Positions 43,762-52,288 are shown, counted from the first letter of the stretch. The stretch: 64,000 nucleotides of DNA from Butyricimonas sp. Marseille-P3923 (GCF_900184685.1 NZ_FXXL01000004.1:186001-250000), one strand, 5' to 3'. Numbers and translations are program-made. The notes: generated by a model from the letters alone, not told the origin.

Positions 43762-44226
43762 TTAACAATTTCCTCCGCAGGTACATTTCGGAAGTTCCTT
43801 TTTCTGAATCTCTGTAATGTAAAACTCTGCGAATTTCTCTCGGATTTCATCTCTTACACGACGAAATTTGTCGGTTATTTGTTCATCCGTACCTGTGGCT
43901 GTTGCCGGATCATCAAAGCCGATATGCAGACGGTGGCGTACATTTCCCGTAAACATCGGGCATGATTCATGTGCTCCACCGCAAACAGTTATCACATAAT
44001 CCCATTCCTGATGGAGGTACGTGTTTACATGTGTTGGCACATGAGAGCTGATGTCTATTCCGACCTCCTTCATTACTTCTACAGCTTTGGCATTTACTTG
44101 TGTTGCCGGAGCTGTTCCTCCCGAATATACGTTGATATTTTCATCAAATGATTGCAAGAACCCGTGTGCCATTTGGCTGCGGCAACTATTTCCTGTACAA
44201 AGAATCAATACTTTCATGTCGTTCAA
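43762..44226 (-). CDS. arsC: Thioredoxin-coupled arsenate reductase ArsC (LMW-PTPase fold)
   Basis: 154 residues. The phosphatase-like P-loop CTGNSCR starts at Cys10, and Cys82 and Cys89 flank 'CGGAHESCP'. These are the same positions as the three redox Cys of the Staphylococcus plasmid ArsC (10, 82, 89), which supports the start at 44226. The C-terminal tail adds 'PKCTCGGNC', four extra Cys not found in the classical enzyme. Reduces arsenate to arsenite with electrons from thioredoxin. Confidence 0.95.
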   Translation of the reverse strand: MNDMKVLILCTGNSCRSQMAHGFLQSFDENINVYSGGTAPATQVNAKAVEVMKEVGIDISSHVPTHVNTYLHQEWDYVITVCGGAHESCPMFTGNVRHRLHIGFDDPATATGTDEQITDKFRRVRDEIREKFAEFYITEIQKKELPKCTCGGNC

Positions 44227-44238
44227 ATAATATAATTT

Positions 44239-45237
44239 TCAAATTTTACACTCGACGCTTAAAAGCAGAAAATTCTCTCGTTTACCCTTTGAGGATTTCC
44301 AACTTTGATAGTTCGGTGATATTCTTATCTGCCTAATGGGAGAATATTCAAATCCACAAATAATGGCGTGTCCCTCGTTATCATATTTCATATTCCCGGC
44401 AGTATCAAAATAGTCAAAGCGACCATAAATGTGCATCTTTGGCGTTATATTGATTGTAGTGTAAGCAGAGTATCCATTCGCATCCTGTTTAGAATCGAAT
44501 TTATAATTAAAGACTCGGTTATACTCCGCTCCAATGGAAAAATATTGATTCTGGTAACCTACGAAAGTTGCGAGAGAATATTGATCTTTCTGAATAATAT
44601 CCCCGTCAGTTAAAAACTTAGGTATATTGTATATATCTCCGTACAATCTGAATATAAGACCATCTATCGGCTTTACAGTTACACCTGCGCCATATTTGTA
44701 ATGATTGTCCATATTCTTAAACTTACGACCTTCACCATTCGTAAATGCAATATCAGCAGATATAACCGGAGAAAATTCATATCCGGCTACTACACCTATA
44801 TCCTCACAAAATGCAATTCCATACTCTTCCTGAAAAGACTTAAAAACATATCGGTGTCCCCAGAAATTTTCCTGTTCGGAAAATTGTTTCAAGTTTACCA
44901 AGCCGGCTGACACGAAAAAACCATATCCTCTCCAATCCACCTGTGCGTTTTTCAAATATCCGTTGAATTTGGTATTCCCGTTATCATCGCTCTGGGTTTC
45001 TACGTTCATTACAACTTTGGCGGAAAAACCTTTGGCAAAAAATCCTTCATACCCGACAAAAGCACGGTCAAGATTAAATCCGGATACATTATTGACATTT
45101 CCCAATCCGGCTTTATAATTGGTAAATACCGTTAAGATAGGCTTTCCTGTAATCGGAAAGGTTTGTTCCGCCTTTTGAGCGGAACAAACCTCGAATCCAA
45201 TAAATAGACTTGTGATGAATAGAACTATCTTTCTCAT
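44239..45237 (-). CDS. Outer-membrane porin-like beta-barrel protein in arsenic operon
   Basis: 332 residues with a cleavable signal ('VCSAQKAEQ') and about 16 amphipathic strands resembling phosphate-selective (OprP/OprO-like) porins ('FNLDRAFVGYEGFFAKGFSA', 'GLIFRLYGDIYNIP'). It sits between the ArsP-like permease and arsC. It may provide an outer-membrane exit or entry route for an arsenical oxyanion; this role is inferred from position only. Confidence 0.75.
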   Translation of the reverse strand: MRKIVLFITSLFIGFEVCSAQKAEQTFPITGKPILTVFTNYKAGLGNVNNVSGFNLDRAFVGYEGFFAKGFSAKVVMNVETQSDDNGNTKFNGYLKNAQVDWRGYGFFVSAGLVNLKQFSEQENFWGHRYVFKSFQEEYGIAFCEDIGVVAGYEFSPVISADIAFTNGEGRKFKNMDNHYKYGAGVTVKPIDGLIFRLYGDIYNIPKFLTDGDIIQKDQYSLATFVGYQNQYFSIGAEYNRVFNYKFDSKQDANGYSAYTTINITPKMHIYGRFDYFDTAGNMKYDNEGHAIICGFEYSPIRQIRISPNYQSWKSSKGKRENFLLLSVECKI

Positions 45238-45243
45238 TGCAAA

Positions 45244-46584
45244 TCAAAAGAAATTGCCAAATACAAATCCTGAAACTGTTGCCATAACGATAACGAGAGC
45301 TACATACACAACCGTCTTCTTTGTTCCCAATACGCCACGGATTACCAGCATATTCGGCAGGGACAATGACGGACCTGCCAGTAGTAAAGCCAAAGCCGGC
45401 CCTTTGCCCATACCCGAAGCCAACAGACCTTGAATAATAGGCACTTCGGTCAAAGTAGCGAAGTACATGAATGCCCCGGTAAAGCTGGCGAAGAAATTGG
45501 ATAACAAGGAATTGCCTCCGACGGCCCATTCTATCCAACTGTTCGGGATGATACCGGCGATAGCCGTATTGTCATGCGTCGAACCGAGCAGGAAGCCCGC
45601 CGTTACCACACCGATAGCCAGCAACGGCATTATCTGTTTGGCAAATCCCCACGAAGCGAACGCCCATTCCCGATTTTCTTCATCGTGCTTATCAAACAAG
45701 AGAATGACGGAAAGAGCGGTAATCGCTACAATCATCGGCACAAGCGGAACCAGTTTCGCATTGCCGATAAACAGATTAGCAAGGAGTGCAGAGATGGCTG
45801 TCACGACTGCACCGAGCACCACCCACAGAACACGAAGTTTCAAGATCCTGACAAGCGACCAGCACAGCAAAAGCGATAAAGCCCCAGTTATGTACCATTT
45901 ATAAGTGAAGATACCGTACCACAGTCCTGTATCAGAAGCCGCTGGTGCGCCCCAATTCGCAAATACGAGAATGAGAACCAATGTAAAGAAATGGAACGAA
46001 GTCTGCCACATCGGGCGTTTTTCGGGCGGCGGAACGATATTCATCTGTTCCTCTTTCTTGGCTTTCTCTTCCTTGCGGAAAATGAAAGACATCGCCAATC
46101 CTATAATGACGGAAAAAAGTACAGCACCGATTATTCGTGCAACGCCCATTTCAAAACCCAGAATCCGTGCCGTCAGGATAATTGACAGGATACTGATTGC
46201 CGGACCTGAATAGAGAAAGGCGACAGCCGGACCCAATCCTGCCCCCCGTTTGTAAATACTCGTAAAGAGCGGCAGAATGGTACATGAACATACGGCAAGA
46301 ATACCACCAGAAACGGCTGCAACCGTATAGGAGATCCATTTCTTGGCATTCGCACCGAAGTATCTAAGCACGGAACCCTGACTGACGAATACGGCAATGA
46401 CACCTGCAATAAAGAACGCTGGAAGCAGACACAACACAACGTGTTCCTGTGCATACCATTTCGCAAGGTCGAGGGTAGCATCGACAGCTGTCATAAACCG
46501 TTCGCTTCCGAGCGGTAGGAAGAAGACTGCCGCGAAAACCGCGATCATCCAAAAGAGGATTTTCAATTCTTTCCTTGTATCCAT
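45244..46584 (-). CDS. ArsP/DUF318-type permease (SO_0444-like)
   Basis: 446 residues from the ATG at 46584 (a GTG at 46590 is also possible). About 10-12 membrane helices in two halves, each with an ArsP-like core: 'SGGILAVCSCTILPLFTSIY' and later 'GPALALLLAGPSLSLPNMLV'. The CxC-type pair (VCSCT) is the likely thiol ligand for trivalent arsenicals. A cytoplasmic linker (about 180-200) joins the halves. The shorter ArsP at 49198 is a different subfamily. Confidence 0.88.
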   Translation of the reverse strand: MDTRKELKILFWMIAVFAAVFFLPLGSERFMTAVDATLDLAKWYAQEHVVLCLLPAFFIAGVIAVFVSQGSVLRYFGANAKKWISYTVAAVSGGILAVCSCTILPLFTSIYKRGAGLGPAVAFLYSGPAISILSIILTARILGFEMGVARIIGAVLFSVIIGLAMSFIFRKEEKAKKEEQMNIVPPPEKRPMWQTSFHFFTLVLILVFANWGAPAASDTGLWYGIFTYKWYITGALSLLLCWSLVRILKLRVLWVVLGAVVTAISALLANLFIGNAKLVPLVPMIVAITALSVILLFDKHDEENREWAFASWGFAKQIMPLLAIGVVTAGFLLGSTHDNTAIAGIIPNSWIEWAVGGNSLLSNFFASFTGAFMYFATLTEVPIIQGLLASGMGKGPALALLLAGPSLSLPNMLVIRGVLGTKKTVVYVALVIVMATVSGFVFGNFF

Positions 46585-46593
46585 AGCCACATC

Positions 46594-46989
46594 CTAAATA
46601 CCGAATATCTGTTTTATCTCACTCTCTGACGGAACATGCCCTTTTATTTTCACAACCTCATCCACTACAACCGCTGGGGTTCCCATTACATTATAGCTCA
46701 TGATTTCTGTAATATCCTCGATTTTCGTGAGCTTTACATCGAGATTGTTCTCGTTGATTACTTTCTCGATAACCTGATAGGTCGATTTGCATTTGGCGCA
46801 GCCCGGCCCCAATATTTTTACTTCTTTTATGCCCGTTTTTGTCGTCGCGGCATTGTCTTCGCAACAACAAGAGGCTGCCGGTTTTTCCTCTTCCTCTATA
46901 ATCAGGTTGTTGCCACATGAGCATGAGCAGGGCTTCGGAGAGAATAACGATGCCCAAAATCCTTTTTTGTTTTCTTTTTTAGTTTCCAT
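46594..46989 (-). CDS. arsE: ArsE-like small thioredoxin-fold protein with Cys-rich N-terminus
   Basis: 131 residues from the ATG at 46989 (METKKENKK). Residues 20-48 are Cys-rich ('KPCSCSCGNN', 'ASCCCED'). The remaining 75 residues are a TM0996/MTH895-type small redox domain with 'GPGCAKCKSTYQVIEKV' and 'VMGTPAVVVDEVVKIKG'. With the ArsF and ArsG genes that precede it in the operon it forms an ArsEFG-like set, reported in Shewanella to reduce nitrophenyl arsenicals and export the amine. The Cys-rich segment may bind As(III) (inference). Confidence 0.8.
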   Translation of the reverse strand: METKKENKKGFWASLFSPKPCSCSCGNNLIIEEEEKPAASCCCEDNAATTKTGIKEVKILGPGCAKCKSTYQVIEKVINENNLDVKLTKIEDITEIMSYNVMGTPAVVVDEVVKIKGHVPSESEIKQIFGI

Positions 46990-47000
46990 ATTATTACCTT

Positions 47001-47708
47001 TTATAAATACATAACCACACAATAATATACACCGATAGCCATAAACACGACTCCGACAATCCAATTCAGCCACTTTTGAATCGTCTGCATCTTACCGTAA
47101 AAGCTACCGATGTGCTGTACGCTGAATGCTAATATCCAAGCAACTATCAAGACAGGCAGTGCAGTAGCAATAGCGAAAAGTACAGGCAAAAGATAGCCTG
47201 CGGTTGCCGTTGCGGACATTGGAATCAGCATACCGAAATAGAACACGCCGCTGGTAGGACAGAATGCCATCGCGAACAATATTCCGAGCAACAAGGCACC
47301 CCAGCCACCTTTGCGAGCCAGCCCCTCACCGTTACCTTTGAAACCGAAAGAGGGCAGTTTGAGTTTGCTGCCGAACAACATGAACAAACCGATACATACC
47401 AAAGCCGGCCCAAGGATGAGTTCTCCGTATTTCCCGATAAACTTCTGGATACCGAACAGGCTTGACCCTTCTCTCAATACCAAAATCAACACGACACCCA
47501 ACACCGTATAGGAGACGATACGACCGAGCGTATATAAAAGCCCGTTTCTGAAAATCCGGCGACGGTTTTCAATATCTTTACTGATGAATCCGATAGCGGC
47601 TATGTTCGTAGCCAAAGGGCATGGAGATATTGCCGTGAGCAACCCCAATAGGAATGCAGTCAAAGCAGGAGTTGTGCTGCTATCCAACAATGTCTGTAAC
47701 CATTCCAT
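47001..47708 (-). CDS. arsG: ArsG-like CcdA-type membrane permease
   Basis: 235 residues, six membrane helices of the CcdA/DsbD fold with the two characteristic Cys-Pro sites: 'TAISPCPLATNIAAIGF' and 'AMAFCPTSGVFYFGM'. In ArsEFG systems this protein exports aromatic aminoarsenicals; a plain CcdA electron carrier is the alternative. It lies 5 bp from ArsF and 11 bp from ArsE, giving the set in the order F-G-E. Confidence 0.82.
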   Translation of the reverse strand: MEWLQTLLDSSTTPALTAFLLGLLTAISPCPLATNIAAIGFISKDIENRRRIFRNGLLYTLGRIVSYTVLGVVLILVLREGSSLFGIQKFIGKYGELILGPALVCIGLFMLFGSKLKLPSFGFKGNGEGLARKGGWGALLLGILFAMAFCPTSGVFYFGMLIPMSATATAGYLLPVLFAIATALPVLIVAWILAFSVQHIGSFYGKMQTIQKWLNWIVGVVFMAIGVYYCVVMYL

Positions 47709-47713
47709 AAGTT

Positions 47714-48136
47714 CTATTTTAATAACGTTTTGACTTTTTCAATCACTCCGCTCTTGAACGTATCGGGGGCAGTTCGGGCATTGGCGAAGGCGTACTCCGT
47801 CAGATTTTCATGCGTCTCTTTCCCGTCTTTCCATTTGCAGACGAAAAGAGACGACCAAGTAACCTCATACTTTTCAGCAATCTTCTCGTTCTCTGCTTTG
47901 GAAATGTCGATTGCCTTGAAAACGACCGTTCCGTTTTTCAGTTCATCGGCAAATTGCGCCTCTACCGCTTCTTTGGCATTCTTTTCTATCGCCATACAGG
48001 TAGCGCAACGCTGTTTGCCGTGAAAATAGAGAACTTCCACACGGTCTTTTTGTGATTGTTCTTCTGTTGCCTTGTTACTTTTTGCATTGCTGTTACCACA
48101 GGCAAACATTCCGAGGCACATGGCCATCATTAACAT
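47714..48136 (-). CDS. arsF: ArsF-like lipoprotein nitroreductase subunit
   Basis: 140 residues: short lipoprotein signal (MFACG), then a thioredoxin-like domain with 'YFHGKQRCATCMAIEKNAKE' (CxxC), 'VVFKAIDISKAENEKIAEKY' and 'VTWSSLFVCKWKDGKET'. This matches the ArsF family ('nitrophenyl compound nitroreductase subunit'). No earlier in-frame ATG exists because of an upstream TAA. Expected to work with ArsE on roxarsone- or nitarsone-type compounds. Confidence 0.82.
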   Translation of the reverse strand: MLMMAMCLGMFACGNSNAKSNKATEEQSQKDRVEVLYFHGKQRCATCMAIEKNAKEAVEAQFADELKNGTVVFKAIDISKAENEKIAEKYEVTWSSLFVCKWKDGKETHENLTEYAFANARTAPDTFKSGVIEKVKTLLK

Positions 48137-48151
48137 TACTTTTTTCTTGTT

Positions 48152-48658
48152 TTAATTGGTTTTATTCATTTCAGTTATCAATTCGTCAAAATATATGGCG
48201 GAATCCAATGTTCCGTTCGTCACCTTGCTTCGATATATGATTTTTCCAAAAGAATTAACAGCTACCCATTGTGGCGGCATTGTGATATGATATATTCTGG
48301 CTAAATCTCCATTTTTATCCATAACAACATCCCATAACCAACCATTACTGCCGACTATCGGCTTGACTCGTGATGCAGTACGTTGGTCATCAACAGAAAC
48401 CAATACTATTTTTATCGGTTTTTCCGAATTATCATATTCCTGCCAGACTTCATTCAATTCATCTATCATTGTGATATTATTGGGGCAACAGGTTTTCCAA
48501 AAAACGAATAGCGTAACTCCTTTTTCAGAAGCATAGTCCGAGAGCGAATGAGTACGACCTCTCAAATCTTGTACGGAATGTTCTGGCCAGTGATTTTGAG
48601 CCATTCCCGTAATTGTTGCCATTACCAATCCAATTGATAAATAAAATGCCTTTTTCAT
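48152..48658 (-). CDS. Periplasmic TlpA/redoxin-like protein
   Basis: 168 residues from the ATG at 48658 (MKKAFYLSIGLVMATITGMA), signal peptide then a redoxin domain. The active site is 'FVFWKTCCPNN', with adjacent Cys in place of the usual CxxC spacing, so it may not cycle as a standard disulfide reductase. 'YHITMPPQWVAVNSFGKIIY' is the cis-Pro region. First structural gene behind ArsR1. Confidence 0.8.
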   Translation of the reverse strand: MKKAFYLSIGLVMATITGMAQNHWPEHSVQDLRGRTHSLSDYASEKGVTLFVFWKTCCPNNITMIDELNEVWQEYDNSEKPIKIVLVSVDDQRTASRVKPIVGSNGWLWDVVMDKNGDLARIYHITMPPQWVAVNSFGKIIYRSKVTNGTLDSAIYFDELITEMNKTN

Positions 48659-48717
48659 TGTATTATAGATATTTGTATTTCGCCAAACTACGAACATTGA
48701 TTTCAAAAAAATTGCCG

Positions 48718-49044
48718 CTATTCGCAACAATTTCCTTTTTTATACATACATTGCCCGAAAAATTCGGAAAAAATCATGGAAGCGATTTTCCAATTTTCTC
48801 GATTGATGCAATATTTCACTTTCGGTGTTTCTATCTCACCCTGTATCAGCCCTGCATCTTTCAACTCTTTCAGATGTTGAGAAACTGTCGCTTTCGAGAT
48901 AGGCAACACTTCGTGGATGTCGCCGAAAAAACAGCAACTCTGCCCCGCTAAAAACTCAAGGATAGCCACTCTTGCCGGATGCCCCATCGCTTTGGCAAAA
49001 CGTGCAAGTTGTTCCTGTCTTGTTGTATATTCTTTATTTTCCAT
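48718..49044 (-). CDS. arsR: ArsR-family repressor 1
   Basis: 108 residues from the ATG at 49044. Winged helix with '[20 protein letters not shown]', '[20 protein letters not shown]' and '[15 protein letters not shown]'. Candidate As(III) ligands are the CC pair at the N-terminal side of the HTH and the C-terminal '[11 protein letters not shown]'. It heads the ten-gene operon that runs to 42237 and should repress it until arsenite binds. Confidence 0.93.
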   Translation of the reverse strand: MENKEYTTRQEQLARFAKAMGHPARVAILEFLAGQSCCFFGDIHEVLPISKATVSQHLKELKDAGLIQGEIETPKVKYCINRENWKIASMIFSEFFGQCMYKKGNCCE

Positions 49045-49053
49045 CTTCACTGT

Positions 49054-49097
49054 TGTTTGTTGTTCGCAAAATTACAAACATCCCTCAAATGCACAAA
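49054..49097 (-). promoter_or_regulatory. Promoter and putative ArsR operator of the ArsR1 operon
   Basis: Reading the minus strand: TTTG (49094-49097), 19 bp, then TAATTTTG (49067-49074), a full Bacteroidetes promoter. A perfect inverted repeat TGTTTGT (49054-49060) / ACAAACA (49074-49080) brackets the -7 box, as an operator would. Confidence 0.65.
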
Positions 49098-49117
49098 ATA
49101 TTTCCGGCACATTTTTT

Positions 49118-49160
49118 TCAAAAAGCCTAAAATTATTGTTCCAAAACCAAGTTTAGGCTT
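49118..49160 (-). terminator. Terminator of the ArsR2 operon
   Basis: AAGCCTAAA (49152-49160 read on the minus strand) pairs with TTTAGGCTT (49123-49131), followed by T residues in the minus direction. It separates the arsP operon from the ArsR1 promoter. Confidence 0.75.
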
Positions 49161-49197
49161 CACAATCCGTATTATGGCTATTTGCTGGCAAGCCAAA

Positions 49198-50094
49198 CTA
49201 TAGCAAAATATTGAATAGATATCCCGATATTACAGCAGTCAAAAAGATTGCAGTAATGATAGCGGCAACCAATTTCTTGCGGAAAATACTTGCAAGCATC
49301 GTCATTTCGGGAATAGCCATACCAGCACCTCCGATAATCAGAGCAATGACTGTACCGATACCCATTCCCTTAGACATCAATGCCACGCCAATAGGAATAG
49401 CCGTTTCTGCACGTATGTAAAGCGGAATACCCAGTACTGCTGCAACAGGGATGGCAAAGATATTGTCCGGCCCGGCGATTTTCAATACGAAATCCTGCGG
49501 CATATATCCATAAATGCCTGCACCGAGTGCGACACCAATCAGCAAGTAACCCATGATAGGACGCAGACTTCCCCAAGCACCGGAGAATGCTTCTTTCAAC
49601 TTTCTTTTCAGCGGCCATGCCCGTTTATTTTCACCCGGTTCATCGTTTCCGCCTTTCAACCGGACATTCTTGACATATTTCTGCATCCCTGCTTTTTCAA
49701 GCACAAAACCAAACAATACCGAGGCTATAAACACAAGGATAAAATAGGTTATCATTGCCTTTACACCGACCATCGCTCCGAACATACCGATGATGATAGG
49801 ATTAAGCAACGGTGAGGCAATCAGGAACGACATCGTGCTGCCGAAAGGTACACCGGCATTGAGAAACCCTACAGTCATTGGTATAGTGGAACAAGCGCAG
49901 AACGGTGTCAGCGCACCGAATCCGGCTGCCATCACATTACCTAAAATGCCGCGTCCAGAAAGCCATTTCTTGATTTTTTTTTGCGGGATGTACATCAGGA
50001 TGATTTCCACTGCCGCGCTGATCAGCATGAACAGCGCGATTAGCTCAAACGTGATGAATACAAAGTATTCTAATGTTACAATTAAAGAGTTCAT
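49198..50094 (-). CDS. arsP: ArsP-type organoarsenical efflux permease
   Basis: 298 residues with eight likely membrane helices and the family centre 'GFGALTPFCACSTIPMTVGF', whose CxC pair is the site expected for trivalent methyl- or aryl-arsenicals, followed by 'FLIASPLLNPIIIGMFGAMV'. The second half repeats the theme ('VAAVLGIPLYIRAETAIPIG', 'GGAGMAIPEMTMLASIFRKK'). Third gene of the ArsR2 operon. Confidence 0.88.
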   Translation of the reverse strand: MNSLIVTLEYFVFITFELIALFMLISAAVEIILMYIPQKKIKKWLSGRGILGNVMAAGFGALTPFCACSTIPMTVGFLNAGVPFGSTMSFLIASPLLNPIIIGMFGAMVGVKAMITYFILVFIASVLFGFVLEKAGMQKYVKNVRLKGGNDEPGENKRAWPLKRKLKEAFSGAWGSLRPIMGYLLIGVALGAGIYGYMPQDFVLKIAGPDNIFAIPVAAVLGIPLYIRAETAIPIGVALMSKGMGIGTVIALIIGGAGMAIPEMTMLASIFRKKLVAAIITAIFLTAVISGYLFNILL

Positions 50095-50155
50095 GTATGA
50101 ATGATTTTATGAATTAAAAACTAAATCAGATTGAATTATTTGTCATTTTCAAAAG

Positions 50156-50701
50156 TTAATTTCCGCAACAACTATTAGATGGATTACGCTCTGTTTCCGA
50201 TGGACAGCACGTTGCCGGCTGGGGCGAGCCGCAACAAGAAGACGGTTCTTCTGCGTTATCACTGTTTTCTATATTTCCGCAGCAACCTGAAGGAGTTATT
50301 TCCGTTTGTGATTGTGTAGAACAGCACCCCGAAGAAGTTGTTTCCCCTCTTCTGCCGACAAAAAGCAGTGCGGCTACTATCATTGCTCCAATCCACAGGA
50401 ATGCCCGCTGAATAGCTATGGAACGCGCTTTCTTTCGTTTGGCTTCCTCCGAATCACTTCCGCAGCAGGCACACGACCGGAAATAACTTTGGTAAAAACC
50501 GAACAAGAGTGATACTATGGCAAATCCAATAAACCATCCCCGATACTCGGCGAAGAACGAAAGCTGCGAAGCTCCAATTCCGAATGCTGCAAGAATACCC
50601 GCAAGAATGGGCATGCCACAACAACTTACGATTCCTAAAAATGCCAACACCGAGGACAGAATACCTGCCTCTGTTGACCAGACTGTTTTTTTGTTACTCA
50701 T
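50156..50701 (-). CDS. MerT-like membrane protein with Cys-rich repetitive tail
   Basis: 181 residues. Residues 1-75 resemble mercuric transporter MerT: 'LAFLGIVSCCGMPILAGILA' with a CC pair in helix 1, helix 2, and a cytoplasmic 'SCACCGSD' loop; a third helix lies near 95-115. The last 60 residues repeat SGCC/SSCCG-like units (SSGCCS, PSGCCGN, SSCCGS, ATCCPS, NSCCGN), which give five CC pairs. Located between ArsR2 and arsP, so arsenite or organoarsenical binding or uptake control is more likely than mercury; the tail looks metallothionein-like. Confidence 0.7.
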   Translation of the reverse strand: MSNKKTVWSTEAGILSSVLAFLGIVSCCGMPILAGILAAFGIGASQLSFFAEYRGWFIGFAIVSLLFGFYQSYFRSCACCGSDSEEAKRKKARSIAIQRAFLWIGAMIVAALLFVGRRGETTSSGCCSTQSQTEITPSGCCGNIENSDNAEEPSSCCGSPQPATCCPSETERNPSNSCCGN

Positions 50702-50762
50702 ATTTCCTATTTTTAGTTTATTATATATTGTAAATATACGATGATGTGCAGCATAAAAAATC

Positions 50763-50782
50763 TAATCGTTGATATGCGATTA
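50763..50782. promoter_or_regulatory. Inverted repeat between ArsR2 and the MerT-like gene
   Basis: TAATCG (50763-50768) and CGATTA (50777-50782) are perfect complements with an 8-bp spacer. The same ATCG-N8-CGAT geometry occurs over the ArsR2 promoter at 51127, so it may be a second ArsR2 site. A near-consensus TATATTTA lies just downstream on the minus strand. Confidence 0.5.
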
Positions 50783-50801
50783 CTGGTTATAAATAGAAAA
50801 A

Positions 50802-51104
50802 TTACATAAATAAATCTTTGAAATACAATCGAGCTTGTTCAAAGTTCTCACGATTGATGCAATAACGTACCTTAGGCGGTGTTATCTCTCCGTCAATCAG
50901 CCCCGCATCTTTCAACTCTTTCAAATGCTGCGATACTGTTGCCTGTGCAATAGGCAAGTCATTGACCAAATCGCCGCAATAACAGGAACTTTGTTTATTG
51001 AGCAACCGGAGAATTGCTATTCTTGCCGGGTGACTTAACGCTTTGGCATATCGGGCAGCCATCACGTCCCGGTCTTCAAAATGCTGTGCTTTACTATATG
51101 CCAT
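50802..51104 (-). CDS. arsR: ArsR-family repressor 2
   Basis: 100 residues from the ATG at 51104 ([11 protein letters not shown]). Winged helix '[20 protein letters not shown]', '[20 protein letters not shown]', '[18 protein letters not shown]'. The CxC in the first segment is the likely As(III) sensor. It is clearly a paralogue of ArsR1. It heads the short operon ArsR2, MerT-like, ArsP. Confidence 0.93.
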   Translation of the reverse strand: MAYSKAQHFEDRDVMAARYAKALSHPARIAILRLLNKQSSCYCGDLVNDLPIAQATVSQHLKELKDAGLIDGEITPPKVRYCINRENFEQARLYFKDLFM

Positions 51105-51126
51105 AATCACTTCTCATTTTTAATTC

Positions 51127-51162
51127 ATCGCAAAATTACGATAAACGATTAAATCTACCAAA
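51127..51162 (-). promoter_or_regulatory. Promoter and putative ArsR operator of the ArsR2 operon
   Basis: Minus strand TTTG (51159-51162), 20 bp, TAATTTTG (51131-51138). ATCG (51127-51130) and CGAT (51139-51142) lie directly on both sides of the -7 box, so a bound repressor would block it. Confidence 0.65.
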
Positions 51163-51253
51163 CAATCGTGCGGTTTTTTGTCGTCGAATCTTTCTTTTTT
51201 TGTCCGTTTAGATGATATAACATTGAGTATCAGCACAAAATTAGCAATCGTTT

Positions 51254-52273
51254 TTATGTCATCCACGGATTTTTCCACGGGTCATAGTCCGTCTGGAACG
51301 TAGCGAGCTGCCAGTCCGTCACGGGCTTATTGTCCTCCGCCACCTTTCGGGGAATCTGCGGATTCAACCGCAACCTCGCCGCATCCGCAAGCCACTTCAT
51401 CGAATCCTCGTAATCCCGCATCCTGACCACGCTCACGTTGTTCGGAGCGATGAGTTTCGTCAGTTCGTACAACGCCAGCCGCACCATGTGTTTCTTCAAG
51501 TTGTAGTTGCGCGGATCATGCGGCGAGAGGTTCACTCCTCGCTGCGGCAGGTCGGCATTGACATCTGTTCCGGGATAAAACACACGTCCCTCGTACACCA
51601 CATATTCGTGTTCCGAGAACTCATATTCATTATAGGCGGGATCGTAGTCCGCAATGGCTCCCCAGCAGTCGGATTCCATCGGCGTGACGTTATTGTCGAA
51701 TCCGTCCATGCTCATCAAAGTATAGAACGCTCCCTCGAACTCTACCACGTCCCACAGAAGGTAGTTTATCGGCTGCCATAAGGTATATTCCGCCTCCAAC
51801 CAGCCCTCGACCATCGGAATGCGGATTTCGCCGAATTTATACCCGTTCTCGACCATACAGACATATACTACATCGTTGTACAGTACGAGGTCATTCGGAT
51901 AATAGGTGCCGAACTGCGAATAACGTTCGACGGTCGCCGTGTCCAAATTGACATCCACGTGCTCCTGCCAGTAGGTCTTCACCGCCGGCATTTTGTAGCC
52001 GCTCATGGAGCGGATAACCTCGCAAATCGTCCCCTCATGGTAGATATGCGCTCCCACGGGGAACGTAATCCGGCGGTCGTATTCCGCGATATATTTGCCC
52101 TTGCCGAGCTCCTGTTCGATTTCGTAATTCTCCGACAGGTACTCCACAATGCTCATCTCGGCCGACTCCTCCGCCTGGATAAACCGGTCGCTGTTCCCTC
52201 TGGTCATCTGCGAAAGGGCCTCTTGCGTGATGATGCCCAAATAGTCCTCGTTATTAAGAAATCTTCTGTACAT
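51254..52273 (-). CDS. Phage gp36-like (head-completion) protein with repeated CBM-like modules
   Basis: 339 residues. The ends match gp36/DUF1320-type connector proteins: 'RFLNNEDYLGIITQEALSQM' at the start and 'VRLALYELTKLIAPNNVS', 'RMRDYEDSMKWLADAARL' at the end. Between them (about 70-245) four modules repeat the pattern of small chitin-binding CBM5/12 domains (proline/Tyr, 'DLVLYNDVVYVCMVENG', 'VVEFEGAFYTLMSMDGF', 'YVVYEGRVFYPG', trailing Trp), an insertion not present in ordinary gp36. It follows the TerL gene by 15 bp. Confidence 0.7.
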   Translation of the reverse strand: MYRRFLNNEDYLGIITQEALSQMTRGNSDRFIQAEESAEMSIVEYLSENYEIEQELGKGKYIAEYDRRITFPVGAHIYHEGTICEVIRSMSGYKMPAVKTYWQEHVDVNLDTATVERYSQFGTYYPNDLVLYNDVVYVCMVENGYKFGEIRIPMVEGWLEAEYTLWQPINYLLWDVVEFEGAFYTLMSMDGFDNNVTPMESDCWGAIADYDPAYNEYEFSEHEYVVYEGRVFYPGTDVNADLPQRGVNLSPHDPRNYNLKKHMVRLALYELTKLIAPNNVSVVRMRDYEDSMKWLADAARLRLNPQIPRKVAEDNKPVTDWQLATFQTDYDPWKNPWMT

Positions 52274-52288
52274 GTATAGTATTTTTCT

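Noticed and set aside
50156-50701. Mercury resistance transporter
   Set aside because: Only the helix 1 CC pair and general shape fit; there is no merA, merP or merR nearby and the gene sits in an ArsR operon.
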